This document shows, piece after piece, positions 51,904-61,112 of a stretch of DNA of 64,000 nt. Below the pieces are notes generated by a model, which searched no databases, was not told where the DNA came from, and saw only the letters and a program-made list of their open reading frames with translations. The stretch spans positions 124,001 to 188,000 of the forward strand of contig NZ_JACHYC010000005.1 of assembly GCF_014192575.1 (NCBI RefSeq), read 5' to 3'. Both the position numbers and the translations under genes were made by a program. Each line of letters opens with the position of its first letter. Position 1 is the first letter of the stretch. The stretch comes from Variovorax sp. Sphag1AA. Its GTDB lineage: Bacteria > Pseudomonadota > Gammaproteobacteria > Burkholderiales > Burkholderiaceae_C.

Positions 51904-52848
51904 ATGAAGATCTTCGATGCCCAGCGGACCCGCTCCCACCTTGCCTTCGACCGGCTTGTACCCGCGCTGCGCGAGGCATTCGCGGGCAATGCGTCGGTGC
52001 CCAAGCGCCACGTGCATTCGATCGAAAGCGGCGGTGCGCACGGTACCGTGCTGATCATGCCGGCGTGGAGCGAAGCCGGCTTCCTCGGCATCAAGACCAT
52101 CAATATCTTTCCCGGCAATGGCGCACTCGGGCTGCCCGGCCTGCACGCGACCTATGTCCTGTATGACGCCCGCACCGGCGTGCCGCTGGCACAGATGGAT
52201 GGCAATGAGATCACCGCCCATCGCACGGCAGCCGCGTCGGCACTGGGCGCATCCTTTCTTGCGCGGGAGGACGCCCGCACATTGCTGGTCCTCGGCACTG
52301 GCCGCGTGGCGCGCCTGCTGCCCGCTGCACATGCGAGCACCCGCCCGATCGACAAGGTGCATGTCTGGAACCATCGGCCCGAGGGTGCCCGTGCGCTAGC
52401 CGCCGAATGGCGTCAAGCAGGTTGGGATGCCGAGGCGGTCGACGATCTTGCGGCTGCCGTGCGCGCCGCCGACATCGTGAGCTGCGCGACGCTCGCGACC
52501 GCGCCGCTGGTTCGCGGCGAATGGCTCGCGCCGGGATCGCATCTCGACCTGATCGGCAGCTTCACGCCGGCGATGAAGGAAGCGGACCCTTCCTGCTTTG
52601 CGAACGCAAGGGTCTTCGTCGATACGGAAGAAGCGCCGACCAAGGCCGGCGACTTGCTCGACGCATTCGCCGCGAAGACGCTCGCACCAGAGGAGATCCA
52701 GGCGACGCTCGCGCAACTCTGTCGAGGCGACAGCCCCGGGAGGATGTCTCAATCAGAGCGCACGGTCTTCAAGGCCGTCGGCAGCGCGCTCGAGGACCTC
52801 GCCGCCGCGACGCTGGTGTGGACCGGCGCCGCGGGGGAAGAAGATTGA
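51904..52848 (+). CDS. Ornithine cyclodeaminase/mu-crystallin family protein
   Basis: A 314-residue protein with the family's substrate region (MPAWSEAGFLGIKTINIFPGN, MDGNEITAHRTAAASALGA) and a Rossmann motif LLVLGTGRVARLLPAAHA, plus GSHLDLIGSFTPAMKEAD. Family members include ornithine cyclodeaminase and delta1-pyrroline-2-carboxylate reductase; the Rossmann motif has GTGRVA where many have GAGxQA. I favour a reductase or imine-forming role but cannot fix the substrate. Confidence 0.85.
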   Translation: MKIFDAQRTRSHLAFDRLVPALREAFAGNASVPKRHVHSIESGGAHGTVLIMPAWSEAGFLGIKTINIFPGNGALGLPGLHATYVLYDARTGVPLAQMDGNEITAHRTAAASALGASFLAREDARTLLVLGTGRVARLLPAAHASTRPIDKVHVWNHRPEGARALAAEWRQAGWDAEAVDDLAAAVRAADIVSCATLATAPLVRGEWLAPGSHLDLIGSFTPAMKEADPSCFANARVFVDTEEAPTKAGDLLDAFAAKTLAPEEIQATLAQLCRGDSPGRMSQSERTVFKAVGSALEDLAAATLVWTGAAGEED

Positions 52849-52851
52849 AGC

Positions 52852-53835
52852 TCACTCCACAGTGGCGCCGGAGACCTTGATGATCTCGGCCCATTGGGCG
52901 CTCTCCCTGCGGATCAACGCCGCGTAGTCCGCGCTGCCGCCCAGAAGCGGCACCGCACCTTCGACGCCGAGACGCGACTGGAACTCCTCGGTGGCTGCGA
53001 TCTTGAGCATCTGCCCCGACAGCTCCGTCACGACGGCATCGGGCGTGCCGCGCGGCGCGAGGATGCCGTATGTCAGTGTGCTCTCGAACCCGCCAAGCCC
53101 CTGGACACCGGACTCGGCGACCGTCGGCACATCGGGCAGTGACGGCCACCGCTTGCTTCCGGTAACTGCGACGGCGCGCAGGCGACCGCTCTTGACCAGC
53201 GCGAGCGCAGGCGGGATGACGCTGAACATCAGCTGCACCTGTTCGCCGGCCAGGTCGGTCAATGCCGGCGCGGTTCCCTTGTAGGGGATGTGGCTGAGCT
53301 TGACGCCGCTCCTCTGCCCGAACATCTCGCCCGTGAGATGCCCGCCGGTGCCGCTGCCGCTCGATGCGAAGTTGATCTTGCCGGGGTTCGACTTGGCGGC
53401 AGCTACCAGATCCGCGACCGTCTTGATCGGCGAACTCGCAGGGACCACAAGCAGCAAGGCCGACGACGCGAACATCGCGACGGGCACGAGGTCCTTCTGC
53501 GTGTCGTACTTGAGCTGGCTGTAGAGCGCCGGGTTGATCGACACCGTGCCCGAATGGCCCAGCAGCAGGGTCGCGCCGTCGGGCGCGCTTCGCACCACGT
53601 ATTCAGTGCCGAGATTGCCGCCGGCGCCGGGCTTGTTCTCGACCACCACGCTCTGGTTGCGCAACTGGCCGAGGCTCTTGGCCATCTGACGCGCGAACAC
53701 GTCGTTGCCGCCACCCGGGGTAAACGGCACGACGATGCGGATCAGCTTGCCTTGCAGTGACGACTGCGCCCATGCAGGCAAGCCCAGAGATGCCGCCACG
53801 CTCACCACGAGCGCACGGCGAGTGCAACGCAACAT
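52852..53835 (-). CDS. Bug/TctC family solute receptor coupled to pcaF
   Basis: A 327-residue Bug protein: signal peptide (about 1-22, ending AWA-QSSL), then VPFTPGGGNDVFARQM and KPGAGGNLGTEYV. Its ATG overlaps the pcaF stop by one base (TGATG), which ties it to the beta-ketoadipate operon. I infer a ligand such as beta-ketoadipate, protocatechuate or another aromatic acid. No TctA/TctB genes are in the window. Confidence 0.88.
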   Translation of the reverse strand: MLRCTRRALVVSVAASLGLPAWAQSSLQGKLIRIVVPFTPGGGNDVFARQMAKSLGQLRNQSVVVENKPGAGGNLGTEYVVRSAPDGATLLLGHSGTVSINPALYSQLKYDTQKDLVPVAMFASSALLLVVPASSPIKTVADLVAAAKSNPGKINFASSGSGTGGHLTGEMFGQRSGVKLSHIPYKGTAPALTDLAGEQVQLMFSVIPPALALVKSGRLRAVAVTGSKRWPSLPDVPTVAESGVQGLGGFESTLTYGILAPRGTPDAVVTELSGQMLKIAATEEFQSRLGVEGAVPLLGGSADYAALIRRESAQWAEIIKVSGATVE

Positions 53836-55040
53836 CAGACGCGCTCCAGGATGACGGCGATGCCTTGGCCGACGCCGATGCACATCGTGCACAGCGCATA
53901 GCGGCCGCCGCCCTTGTGCAGCTGGTTGATCGCGGTGGTCGCAAGACGTGCACCGCTGGCGCCCAACGGGTGGCCGAGCGCAATCGCGCCACCGTTGATG
54001 TTGACGCGCGCATCGTCGTCCTTGAGACCCAGCAGACGCAGCACCGCCAGACCTTGTGCGGCGAAAGCTTCGTTGAGTTCGATTACATCGATCTGGTCGA
54101 GCTTGAGGCCCGTTTGCGCGAGCACCTTCTGCGTCGCGGGCGCCGGGCCGATGCCCATGATGCGCGGCGCAACGCCGGCGGTCGCCATCCCAATCACGCG
54201 GGCGCGCGGCGTGAGGCCGTTCTTCGCGGCGGTCGCTTCATCGGCCAGCAGCAGCGCGCAGGCACCATCGTTCACGCCGCTGGCGTTGCCAGCCGTCACC
54301 GTGCCGTCGGGGCGGACCACGCCCTTGAGCTTGGCGAGTGCCTCGAGGCTCGTGTCGCGCGGATGCTCATCCTTGGAGACGATGATCGGATCGCCCTTCT
54401 TCTGAGCGACGCTCACCGGCACGATCTCGGCATCGAAGAAGCCCGACTTCTGCGCGGCGACTGCGCGCTGCTGCGAGGCCAGGGCCATGCGGTCCTGCGC
54501 TTCACGCTCGATCTTGTAGTCGGTCGCGACGTTCTCGGCCGTTTCGGGCATCGAGTCGACACCGTACTGCGCCTTCATCAGCTTGTTGACGAAGCGCCAG
54601 CCGATGGTGGTGTCGTACACGGCGTTGTTGCGGCTGAACGCGCTCTCGGCCTTGGGCATCACGAAGGGCGCGCGGCTCATGCTTTCGACGCCGCCGGCGA
54701 TCATCAGACCGGCTTCGCCCGCCTTGATGGCGCGCGCGGCCGTGCCGACTGCATCGAGGCCCGAACCGCAGAGGCGGTTGATGGTGCCACCGCCAACTTC
54801 GATCGGCAGGCCCGCGAGCAGGCCGGCCATGCGCGCCACGTTGCGGTTGTCTTCGCCGGCCTGGTTTGCGCAGCCGTAGAGCACGTCGGCGACGGCTTGC
54901 CAATCGACGTTCTTGTTGCGCTCCATGAGCGCCTTGATCGGCAGGGCAGCGAGGTCGTCGGCGCGAACGCTCGACAGCGAGCCGCCGTAGCGGCCGAAAG
55001 GCGTGCGGATGGCGTCGCAGATGAAGGCTTCTTTGGTCAT
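53835..55040 (-). CDS. pcaF: 3-oxoadipyl-CoA thiolase
   Basis: The 401-residue thiolase has nucleophile C91 in NRLCGSGLDAV, the base in GGAIALGHPLGASGAR and the second cysteine in TMCIGVGQG. The segment GGVESMSRAPFVMPKAESAFSR and TTIGWRFVN are characteristic of beta-ketoadipyl-CoA thiolases. It cleaves 3-oxoadipyl-CoA to acetyl-CoA and succinyl-CoA, the last step of the pathway. pcaJ lies 37 bases upstream and a Bug receptor gene overlaps its end. Confidence 0.95.
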   Translation of the reverse strand: MTKEAFICDAIRTPFGRYGGSLSSVRADDLAALPIKALMERNKNVDWQAVADVLYGCANQAGEDNRNVARMAGLLAGLPIEVGGGTINRLCGSGLDAVGTAARAIKAGEAGLMIAGGVESMSRAPFVMPKAESAFSRNNAVYDTTIGWRFVNKLMKAQYGVDSMPETAENVATDYKIEREAQDRMALASQQRAVAAQKSGFFDAEIVPVSVAQKKGDPIIVSKDEHPRDTSLEALAKLKGVVRPDGTVTAGNASGVNDGACALLLADEATAAKNGLTPRARVIGMATAGVAPRIMGIGPAPATQKVLAQTGLKLDQIDVIELNEAFAAQGLAVLRLLGLKDDDARVNINGGAIALGHPLGASGARLATTAINQLHKGGGRYALCTMCIGVGQGIAVILERV

Positions 55041-55077
55041 GGTGTGTCTCTCTCTCAGGTCGGTTCAGTGATTCGGA

Positions 55078-55728
55078 TCAAACGGCGATCGGCAAGCCGA
55101 CCAGCCTTTCGAGTTCGGCATGCTCGAGGCCGTCGACCTTGTCGATCAGCTTCAGGCCCGAAGGCGTGCATTCGATGGTTGCGAGATCGGAGTACACCCG
55201 CTTCACGCAACCGATGCCGGTCAGGGGATAGGTGCATTTCTCGACGATCTTGCTTTCACCCTTCTTGGTGAGCAGATCCATCATGACCCACGTCTGCTTG
55301 GCGCCGATGGCCAGGTCCATGGCGCCGCCGACGGCGGGAATCGCACCCTCTTCGCCGGTGCTCCAGTTGGCGAGGTCGCCGGTGACCGACACCTGGAACG
55401 CGCCGAGCACGCAGATGTCGAGATGGCCGCCGCGCATCATCGCGAAGCTGTCAGCATGGTGGAAGAAAGCACCGCCCGGCAGCAGCGTCACGGGCTGCTT
55501 GCCGGCGTTGATGAGGTCGTAGTCCTCCGAGCCTTCGGCGGGTGCGGGGCCCATGCCGAGGATGCCGTTCTCGCTGTGCAGGATGACTTCTCGCCCAGCG
55601 GGCAGATGGTTGGCAACGAGTGTGGGCTGGCCGATGCCAAGGTTGACGACTGCGCCGTCGAAGATGTCCTGCGCGACGCGGGCGGCGAGTTGGTCCTTGG
55701 TGCGGCGGGTGTAGGTTGCCATGATCAT
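55078..55728 (-). CDS. pcaJ: 3-oxoadipate CoA-transferase subunit B
   Basis: The 216-residue protein is the beta subunit of a family I CoA-transferase. The catalytic glutamate is E53 in HSENGILGMGP. It forms a complex with PcaI and transfers CoA from succinyl-CoA to 3-oxoadipate. The ATG at 55728 overlaps the pcaI stop (ATGA); a second ATG two codons on is the alternative. Acetoacetate CoA-transferase is possible by sequence, but the following pcaF supports this name. Confidence 0.93.
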   Translation of the reverse strand: MIMATYTRRTKDQLAARVAQDIFDGAVVNLGIGQPTLVANHLPAGREVILHSENGILGMGPAPAEGSEDYDLINAGKQPVTLLPGGAFFHHADSFAMMRGGHLDICVLGAFQVSVTGDLANWSTGEEGAIPAVGGAMDLAIGAKQTWVMMDLLTKKGESKIVEKCTYPLTGIGCVKRVYSDLATIECTPSGLKLIDKVDGLEHAELERLVGLPIAV

Positions 55729-56426
55729 GCTGCCTGCTTGAAGCCGCCCGCCACGGTGGCGACGCGATCGATTTTGACGATCTTGTGGACGAAGATGCCG
55801 GGCGTGACGATGGTCTCCGGATCCATTTCGCCGAGCTCGGCGATCTCGTGCACGGTGGCGATCGTGCGATTCGAAGCCATCGCCATCACGGGACCGAAGT
55901 TGCGCGCGGCCTTGCGATAGGTGAGATTTCCCCAGCGATCGCCTCGTTCGGCTTTGATGAGCGCGACGTCGCCACGAATCGGGTACTCGAGCACGTACTG
56001 CTTGCCGTTGATCTCGCGCGTCTCGCGGTCGCCTGCGAGTTGCGTGCCGAAGCCGGTCGGGCAAAAGAATGCGCCGATGCCAGCGCCGGCCGCGCGGATG
56101 CGCTCGGCGAGGTTGCCTTGCGGCACGAGTTCGAGCTCGAGCTTGCCCGTGCGGTAGAGCTCGTCAAAGACGTAGCTGTCGGCCTGACGCGGAAAGCTGC
56201 AGATGATCTTGCGCACGCGCCCCGCCTTGAGAAGCGCGGCCAGCCCGGCGTCGCCATTACCCGCGTTGTTGTTGACGACGGTGAGGTCCTTGGCGCCCTG
56301 CTCGATCAGGCCGTCGATGAGTTCACCGGGGATGCCGGCGGTGCCGAAACCTCCGATCAGCACCGTGGCTCCATCCTGGATGCCAGACATGGCATCGGCG
56401 ATCGAATGTGCGATCTTGTTGATCAT
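55725..56426 (-). CDS. pcaI: 3-oxoadipate CoA-transferase subunit A
   Basis: A 233-residue alpha subunit of a family I CoA-transferase, with the CoA-binding signature VLIGGFGTAGIPGELIDGL and the later GFGTQLAGDRE. I start at MINKIAHS (56426), which has a GGAGACAG ribosome binding site; the upstream open frame is not conserved. It is the first gene of pcaI-pcaJ-pcaF and is divergent from the IclR regulator gene, with the operator between. Confidence 0.93.
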   Translation of the reverse strand: MINKIAHSIADAMSGIQDGATVLIGGFGTAGIPGELIDGLIEQGAKDLTVVNNNAGNGDAGLAALLKAGRVRKIICSFPRQADSYVFDELYRTGKLELELVPQGNLAERIRAAGAGIGAFFCPTGFGTQLAGDRETREINGKQYVLEYPIRGDVALIKAERGDRWGNLTYRKAARNFGPVMAMASNRTIATVHEIAELGEMDPETIVTPGIFVHKIVKIDRVATVAGGFKQAA

Positions 56427-56503
56427 GAAATCTGTCTCCGGGAAGGGAAGAGAGCCGATTGAGAACTCGAACGCGCCGAGCCTGAAGAATTTCTCGCCGC
56501 TAC

Positions 56504-56531
56504 GTTCGATATTTTGTTCGCTATACGAACA
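56504..56531. promoter_or_regulatory. Three-repeat IclR-type operator between pcaI and its regulator
   Basis: GTTCGATAT (56504-56512) and GTTCGCTAT (56516-56524) are direct repeats 12 bases apart, and ATACGAAC (56523-56530) is the inverted third copy. TGTTCG-CTATA-CGAACA at 56515-56531 forms a perfect palindrome. I recall PcaU and PobR of Acinetobacter using three such half-sites, two inverted and one direct. It lies in the 143-base divergent region. Confidence 0.78.
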
Positions 56532-56569
56532 GTTGTTCTTACAATGAATTCTAGGCAAGCTCATCCCCT

Positions 56570-57355
56570 ATGGCAACCCACAAGAAACATCACGTTGCAC
56601 CCGCGCCCGGCGACAGCTACGTGCAATCATTTGCGCGCGGTCTGCAGGTGATTCGCTCCTTCAGCGCGACCGCTCCACGCCAGACGCTCAGCGAAGTCGC
56701 CGCCGCAAGCGGTCTCACGCGCGCGGGCGCGCGGCGCATCCTGCTCACGCTGCAGACGCTGGGCTACGTCGCGTCGGACGGAAAGCTCTTCAGCCTCACG
56801 CCACGCATCCTCGACCTGGGGTTTGCCTATCTCTCGTCGATGCCGATCTGGGACCGCGCCGAGCCCGTCATGGAAGCGCTGGTACAGCAGGTGCGGGAAT
56901 CGTGTTCGGCCGCAGTGCTCGACGCAACCGACATCGTCTACGTGCTGCGGGTGCCGACACACAAGATCATGCGCATCAGCCTCGGCGTGGGTTCGCGCCT
57001 GCCGGCCTACTGCACCTCGATGGGTCGGCTGCTGCTCGCCGATCTGGAAGACGACGAGATCCGCGAGAGGCTGTCGGTTTCGCCACGAGAGGCCTTCACC
57101 AAGCACACGGTGACCGACCTCGATGCCCTCTTCGCCAAGGTGATGCAGGCGCGTCGGCACGGCTGGTGCCTGGTCAACCAGGAGCTCGAAGAAGGGTTGG
57201 TCTCCATCGCCGCACCCATCGTCGACCGCGCCGGGCGTGCAGTGGCGGCACTCAACATCAGCGGGCAGGCCAACCGAACGAGCGCGAAGGTGATGCAGGA
57301 GACGATGCTGCCCGCGCTGCTTGATTCGGCGCGGACGATCTCGCGCCTGCTGTAG
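56570..57355 (+). CDS. IclR family regulator of the beta-ketoadipate genes (PcaR/PcaU/PobR type)
   Basis: A 261-residue IclR protein: winged helix at about 20-80 (SYVQSFARGLQVIRSF, LSEVAAASGLTRAGARRILLTL) and an effector domain with YCTSMGRLLLADL and GWCLVNQELEEGLVSIAAPI. This pattern matches the PcaR/PcaU/PobR group, which respond to protocatechuate, beta-ketoadipate or 4-hydroxybenzoate. It is divergent from pcaI with a matching operator. Activation by beta-ketoadipate is the likely case. Confidence 0.9.
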   Translation: MATHKKHHVAPAPGDSYVQSFARGLQVIRSFSATAPRQTLSEVAAASGLTRAGARRILLTLQTLGYVASDGKLFSLTPRILDLGFAYLSSMPIWDRAEPVMEALVQQVRESCSAAVLDATDIVYVLRVPTHKIMRISLGVGSRLPAYCTSMGRLLLADLEDDEIRERLSVSPREAFTKHTVTDLDALFAKVMQARRHGWCLVNQELEEGLVSIAAPIVDRAGRAVAALNISGQANRTSAKVMQETMLPALLDSARTISRLL

Positions 57356-57364
57356 CGGCGCCGG

Positions 57365-58381
57365 TCAGGCGTCGGAGTGGATGCCTCGCATCAGGATCAC
57401 GCCGCCGAGTTGGGTGGTATCACTGCGCATGCGATAGGCCAATGATTGCGGCGTGCCTGCGTTCGCCTGCCAGCCGGCGGAGAGCAGGCGCTGCTGGACT
57501 TCGGCGGAGTGGACGACCTCCACAAGCGCGGCATTGAGCCTGGCGACTGCCGTCTGCGGCAGGCTCGCAGGCGCGGCGATCGCCGTCCAGATTTCGAGAT
57601 CGGCGCCACGCACATTGGCATCGCGCAGCGTCGGCAACTCGGCGAAGAGCGGACTGCGTTCCGGCGAAGTCACGCCCACAGCCTTGAGCTTGCCCGACTT
57701 CACATGCGGCTTGGCCAGGCCCGGCGGCAGCAGCGCCAACTGGATCTTGCCCGCGAGCATCGCCTCGATGACCTGGGGGTTGCCGGTGAACGGCACATGC
57801 ACCGCGCGAATGCTTGTGCGGGTCTTCAGTAGCTCCATGCCCAGATGGCCGACGGTGCCGACGCCTGGCGTGCCGTACTTCCCCGAATCGCCGAGATTGC
57901 GGGCCCAGAGGAGCAGCTCTTCAGGATTGGCGCCCACCGCGTCCCCCGACACTGCAAGCACCAGCGGCGCGGTACCGATCAGGCTCACCGGCGAAAAATC
58001 CTTCTCGGGATCGAACGGCGTGTGCGGGTTGAGCAGCTTCGCGATCGTGAGATTGCCGTTGATCAGCGCACCGATGGTGTGGTCGTCCTGCGCCTTCGCG
58101 ACTTGATCGGCCGCGAGATTGCCGCTCGCGCCCGGACGGTTCTCGACGATCACGGGCTGACCCAGCAGCTTCGAAAGTGGCTCCGAGATTGCGCGGGCCG
58201 CGAGGTCCGGCGAAGCACCGGCCGGGAATCCCACGAGCAACCGCACCGGCTTGGTCGGCCACGAATTCGATGGCGCCGATGACGGTCGGGCATTGCGCGC
58301 ACGCGCGGCGTCCTGGGCCCATGCGCTCGAAGTGCAGAGCGTTGCGGCAAGGGCTTGCAGGAGGCGGCGTTTGGTGAGCAT
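57365..58381 (-). CDS. Bug/TctC family solute receptor
   Basis: The 338-residue protein starts at ATG 58381 with a basic signal peptide (MLTKRRLLQALAATLCTSSA, cleaved near AWA-QD); a TTG six codons upstream is less likely. The Bug motifs are LLVGFPAGASPDLAARAI and NRPGASGNLAADQVA. Its ligand is unknown. It sits alone, convergent with the IclR gene and divergent from the ribokinase gene, so no pathway is indicated. Confidence 0.85.
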   Translation of the reverse strand: MLTKRRLLQALAATLCTSSAWAQDAARARNARPSSAPSNSWPTKPVRLLVGFPAGASPDLAARAISEPLSKLLGQPVIVENRPGASGNLAADQVAKAQDDHTIGALINGNLTIAKLLNPHTPFDPEKDFSPVSLIGTAPLVLAVSGDAVGANPEELLLWARNLGDSGKYGTPGVGTVGHLGMELLKTRTSIRAVHVPFTGNPQVIEAMLAGKIQLALLPPGLAKPHVKSGKLKAVGVTSPERSPLFAELPTLRDANVRGADLEIWTAIAAPASLPQTAVARLNAALVEVVHSAEVQQRLLSAGWQANAGTPQSLAYRMRSDTTQLGGVILMRGIHSDA

Positions 58382-58498
58382 GACTACGGAGAGGGTCAAA
58401 AATCGAGTTACAGGACGTTACGTCAGCCCTCCGTGCCGTGCAAGTCAGTCCAAATAGTTCGTTTTTTCGACGCCCCGAGTGAGGCAATATCTCCAGCC

Positions 58499-59437
58499 AT
58501 GACAGACATCGCAGTCTTTGGCAGCCTCAACATGGACCTCGTCGTGCGCGTCCCTCGCGTTCCCGATGCGGGCGAAACGCTGCAGGCGCACAGCTTCATG
58601 ACCAACCCGGGCGGCAAGGGTGCGAACCAGGCCGTCGCATGTGCGCGGCAAGGTGCCCGAGTTGCAATGGTCGGGCGCGTGGGCGAAGACGCTTTCGGGC
58701 TTGCGCTCAGGACATCGCTCGAAGCGGACGCCATCGAGACGCGTCACGTCGCGACGGCGCCCGACTCGACCGGCGTGGCACTCATCATGGTCGACGACAG
58801 CGCGCAGAACCGCATCTCGCTCATTCCAGGCGCCAATGCCTTCGCGAGTGATGAGGACATCGCGCGCCTGCAGGACGACCTGCGCAGCGCGCGCCTGCTC
58901 CTGTTGCAACTCGAAGTGCCGATGGACGCCGTGCTGGACGCCGCGACGCTTGCTCATTCGAAGGGCTGCACCGTGGTGCTGAATCCAGCGCCCGCCCAGC
59001 CCCTCCCGGACGCGATGTGGGGCCTGCTCGACATGCTGGTGCTGAACGAGACGGAGGCCGCGCTGCTCTGCGGCTTCGCCATCGATGACATCACCAGCGC
59101 CGCGCGCGCCGCCGAGGCACTGCATCGTCGCGGACCACCGCGGGTGATCCTCACCATGGGCAGCGAAGGCGTCGTCGCCTGCGACGCCACAGGCTGCCGT
59201 CACTTCGCCGCGCTAAAAGTGAATGCCGTCGACACCACCGCCGCGGGCGACACTTTCATCGGTGCCCTGTGCGCCGCACTCGCGAGAGGTGAATCGATGG
59301 ATGTCGGCATCGCGCTCGGCATCCAGGCCGCAGCACTATGCGTGACGCGCGCCGGTGCGCAAGCCTCGATCCCGCGTCGCGCGGAGCTTCTGTCGCTCGC
59401 GCCGGTCGATCGACCGACGACCGTGGCGATTCGCTGA
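58499..59437 (+). CDS. rbsK: Ribokinase (PfkB family sugar kinase)
   Basis: A 312-residue PfkB kinase. The first signature is NPGGKGANQAVACARQG (residues 36-52), and the second is VDTTAAGDTFIGAL near residue 248, with the catalytic aspartate in AAGD; most family members have GAGD. Ribokinase-specific segments include VFGSLNMDLVVRV at the start. It phosphorylates ribose or a related sugar; no ribose transporter is beside it, so substrate is moderately sure. Confidence 0.87.
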   Translation: MTDIAVFGSLNMDLVVRVPRVPDAGETLQAHSFMTNPGGKGANQAVACARQGARVAMVGRVGEDAFGLALRTSLEADAIETRHVATAPDSTGVALIMVDDSAQNRISLIPGANAFASDEDIARLQDDLRSARLLLLQLEVPMDAVLDAATLAHSKGCTVVLNPAPAQPLPDAMWGLLDMLVLNETEAALLCGFAIDDITSAARAAEALHRRGPPRVILTMGSEGVVACDATGCRHFAALKVNAVDTTAAGDTFIGALCAALARGESMDVGIALGIQAAALCVTRAGAQASIPRRAELLSLAPVDRPTTVAIR

Positions 59438-59440
59438 GCT

Positions 59441-60208
59441 TCAGCCCGGCTTGACCGCCGTGTACTCCGAGAAGATCCCGAGCTCGGTATGGCGGCTCAC
59501 CTGCTCGAAGCCCGCTTCGCGCAGTGCCGCAAGCACCAGGTTCGGGACGATGCACGCCTCGATGGTGTCCCAGTAGTAGCGCCAGAGTTCGGCCGTGTCG
59601 TGGCGATGCGCCACCACCTTTGCGATCACAGGCACCACGCTGCGCATGTAGGCCTTGAGCACCGCGGTGCCGACACGACCTGCCGGCTTGGTGATTTCGA
59701 GCACCAGCAGGCGACCGCCCGGACGCAACACACGGAAGAACTCTGCGAACGCCGCGTGCACGTCGGAGATGTGCCGCAGCGCATAGCCCATGCTGACGAA
59801 GTCGCAGCTCGCGTCGGGCCGCGGAATCGCTTCCGCGCGGCCTTGCACCAGTTCAACGCCGGGGAGCGACACCTCGCCCATCATGCCGGGGCTCGGGTCG
59901 ACGCCGACGAGCCGGCCTTGCGGACCGATCAGCTTGACTGCCTCGCGTGCCACCAGCCCCGTGCCGATGCCGACGTCCAGCACTTCGGCGCCCTTGGCCA
60001 ATCCGGCGCGCTGCAGCGCCGAGCGCCGATACCACGGGCCCGACCCCATCGCGAGCACGCGCTCGATGCGGTCGTAGTCGGGCGCTGTGTCGTCGAAGAT
60101 GCGGCGCAGGAACCGCTGGTGATCGGCTTCGTCGCCGTAATAGTCGTGCAACGGCGCGTGCGGTGGCAGCACCTCGTTCGAAGCGGTGGGCAAATGCGAT
60201 TCCTGCAT
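59441..60208 (-). CDS. UbiE-like class I methyltransferase
   Basis: The 255-residue protein has the UbiE/COQ5 signature: RIFDDTAPDYDRIERVLAMGSG, AdoMet motif EVLDVGIGTGLVAREA, VDPSPGMM, and DFVSMGYALRHISD, with FRVLRPGGRLLVLEI. UbiE methylates ubiquinone and menaquinone precursors. The start region differs from canonical UbiE, and no ubi gene is near, so this may be a paralogue with a different substrate. It converges on rbsK, 3 bases apart. Confidence 0.82.
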   Translation of the reverse strand: MQESHLPTASNEVLPPHAPLHDYYGDEADHQRFLRRIFDDTAPDYDRIERVLAMGSGPWYRRSALQRAGLAKGAEVLDVGIGTGLVAREAVKLIGPQGRLVGVDPSPGMMGEVSLPGVELVQGRAEAIPRPDASCDFVSMGYALRHISDVHAAFAEFFRVLRPGGRLLVLEITKPAGRVGTAVLKAYMRSVVPVIAKVVAHRHDTAELWRYYWDTIEACIVPNLVLAALREAGFEQVSRHTELGIFSEYTAVKPG

Positions 60209-60245
60209 GCGGGCGATTATGGCGACCCGCCAACAAGGCGTCGAC

Positions 60246-61112
60246 TCAGTTCGGGCTTGGCTCCAGCACGAAATCGAAGGCCAGCGTGTGGAAAGGTCTT
60301 GCCTGCACGCTCCCGTCCGGAGCAACGCCGTCAGGATGAGATTCGAAATTGCCGATCAGCGAGTTACGGACGCCGAACACCGCATCGCTGTCGAGGTACT
60401 GATCGTCGCCGCGAAACACGTGCGTGATCAGCGTCTCGTAGCCCGGCGCCTGGATCATGAAATGCACATGCGCGGGTCGCCACGGGTGCCGCTTGGTGGC
60501 CTTCAGCATCGTGCCCACAGGGCCATCGGTCGGGATCGGGTATGCGACGGGCATCACGCCCCGGAACCACAGCCGCCCTTCCGCATCGGTGCGAAACACC
60601 GCGCGCCCCTGGGGCCGGTCGAGGTCCGCGCGCTGCACGTCGTAGAAGCCTTCGGCATCGGCTTCCCACACGTCGACCTGAGCATTGGCGACAGGCTCGC
60701 CGTCGCGCCCACGCACCGTCGCGTTGACGAAGAGCGGATCGCCCTTGGCACCGCCCGAGATGTCGTCGCCCAATGCGAGCGTCGGCGCACCGGGGACATG
60801 GAAAGGTCCGAACACCGTCGCCTCGGTCGCCTGCGGGCTCTTCGCATGGTTCATGGCCACCGTGAGCATCGACAGCCCCAGCGTGTCCGACAGCAGGATG
60901 AACTCCTGCCGCTTGTCGGTGCACTTCTGGCCTGTGGCGGTCAAGAAGTCGATGCCCGCCGCCCATTCGGCCTCGGTCAGTTTCACCTCGCGCGCAAAGT
61001 CGTGCATGTGGCGGACCAGCGCCGACATGATCTCCTTCAGGCGCGGATTCGGGCAATCCGCCATCCGCGCGAGCACGGCGGGCGTGATGGTGTCTTCATT
61101 GATGTTTCGCAT
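60246..61112 (-). CDS. Intradiol ring-cleavage dioxygenase (hydroxyquinol 1,2-dioxygenase-like)
   Basis: The 288-residue protein keeps the four iron ligands of intradiol dioxygenases: Y157 (GFYDVQ), Y191 (AYPIPTDGP), H215 and H217 (RPAHVHF). HVFRGDDQYLDSDAVFGVR is typical of hydroxyquinol and chlorocatechol dioxygenases. It opens the ring between two hydroxyls to give maleylacetate or muconate. Its start overlaps the end of the LivM-type gene by 17 bases, so it belongs to that operon. Hydroxyquinol is the favoured substrate; catechol is possible. Confidence 0.9.
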   Translation of the reverse strand: MRNINEDTITPAVLARMADCPNPRLKEIMSALVRHMHDFAREVKLTEAEWAAGIDFLTATGQKCTDKRQEFILLSDTLGLSMLTVAMNHAKSPQATEATVFGPFHVPGAPTLALGDDISGGAKGDPLFVNATVRGRDGEPVANAQVDVWEADAEGFYDVQRADLDRPQGRAVFRTDAEGRLWFRGVMPVAYPIPTDGPVGTMLKATKRHPWRPAHVHFMIQAPGYETLITHVFRGDDQYLDSDAVFGVRNSLIGNFESHPDGVAPDGSVQARPFHTLAFDFVLEPSPN

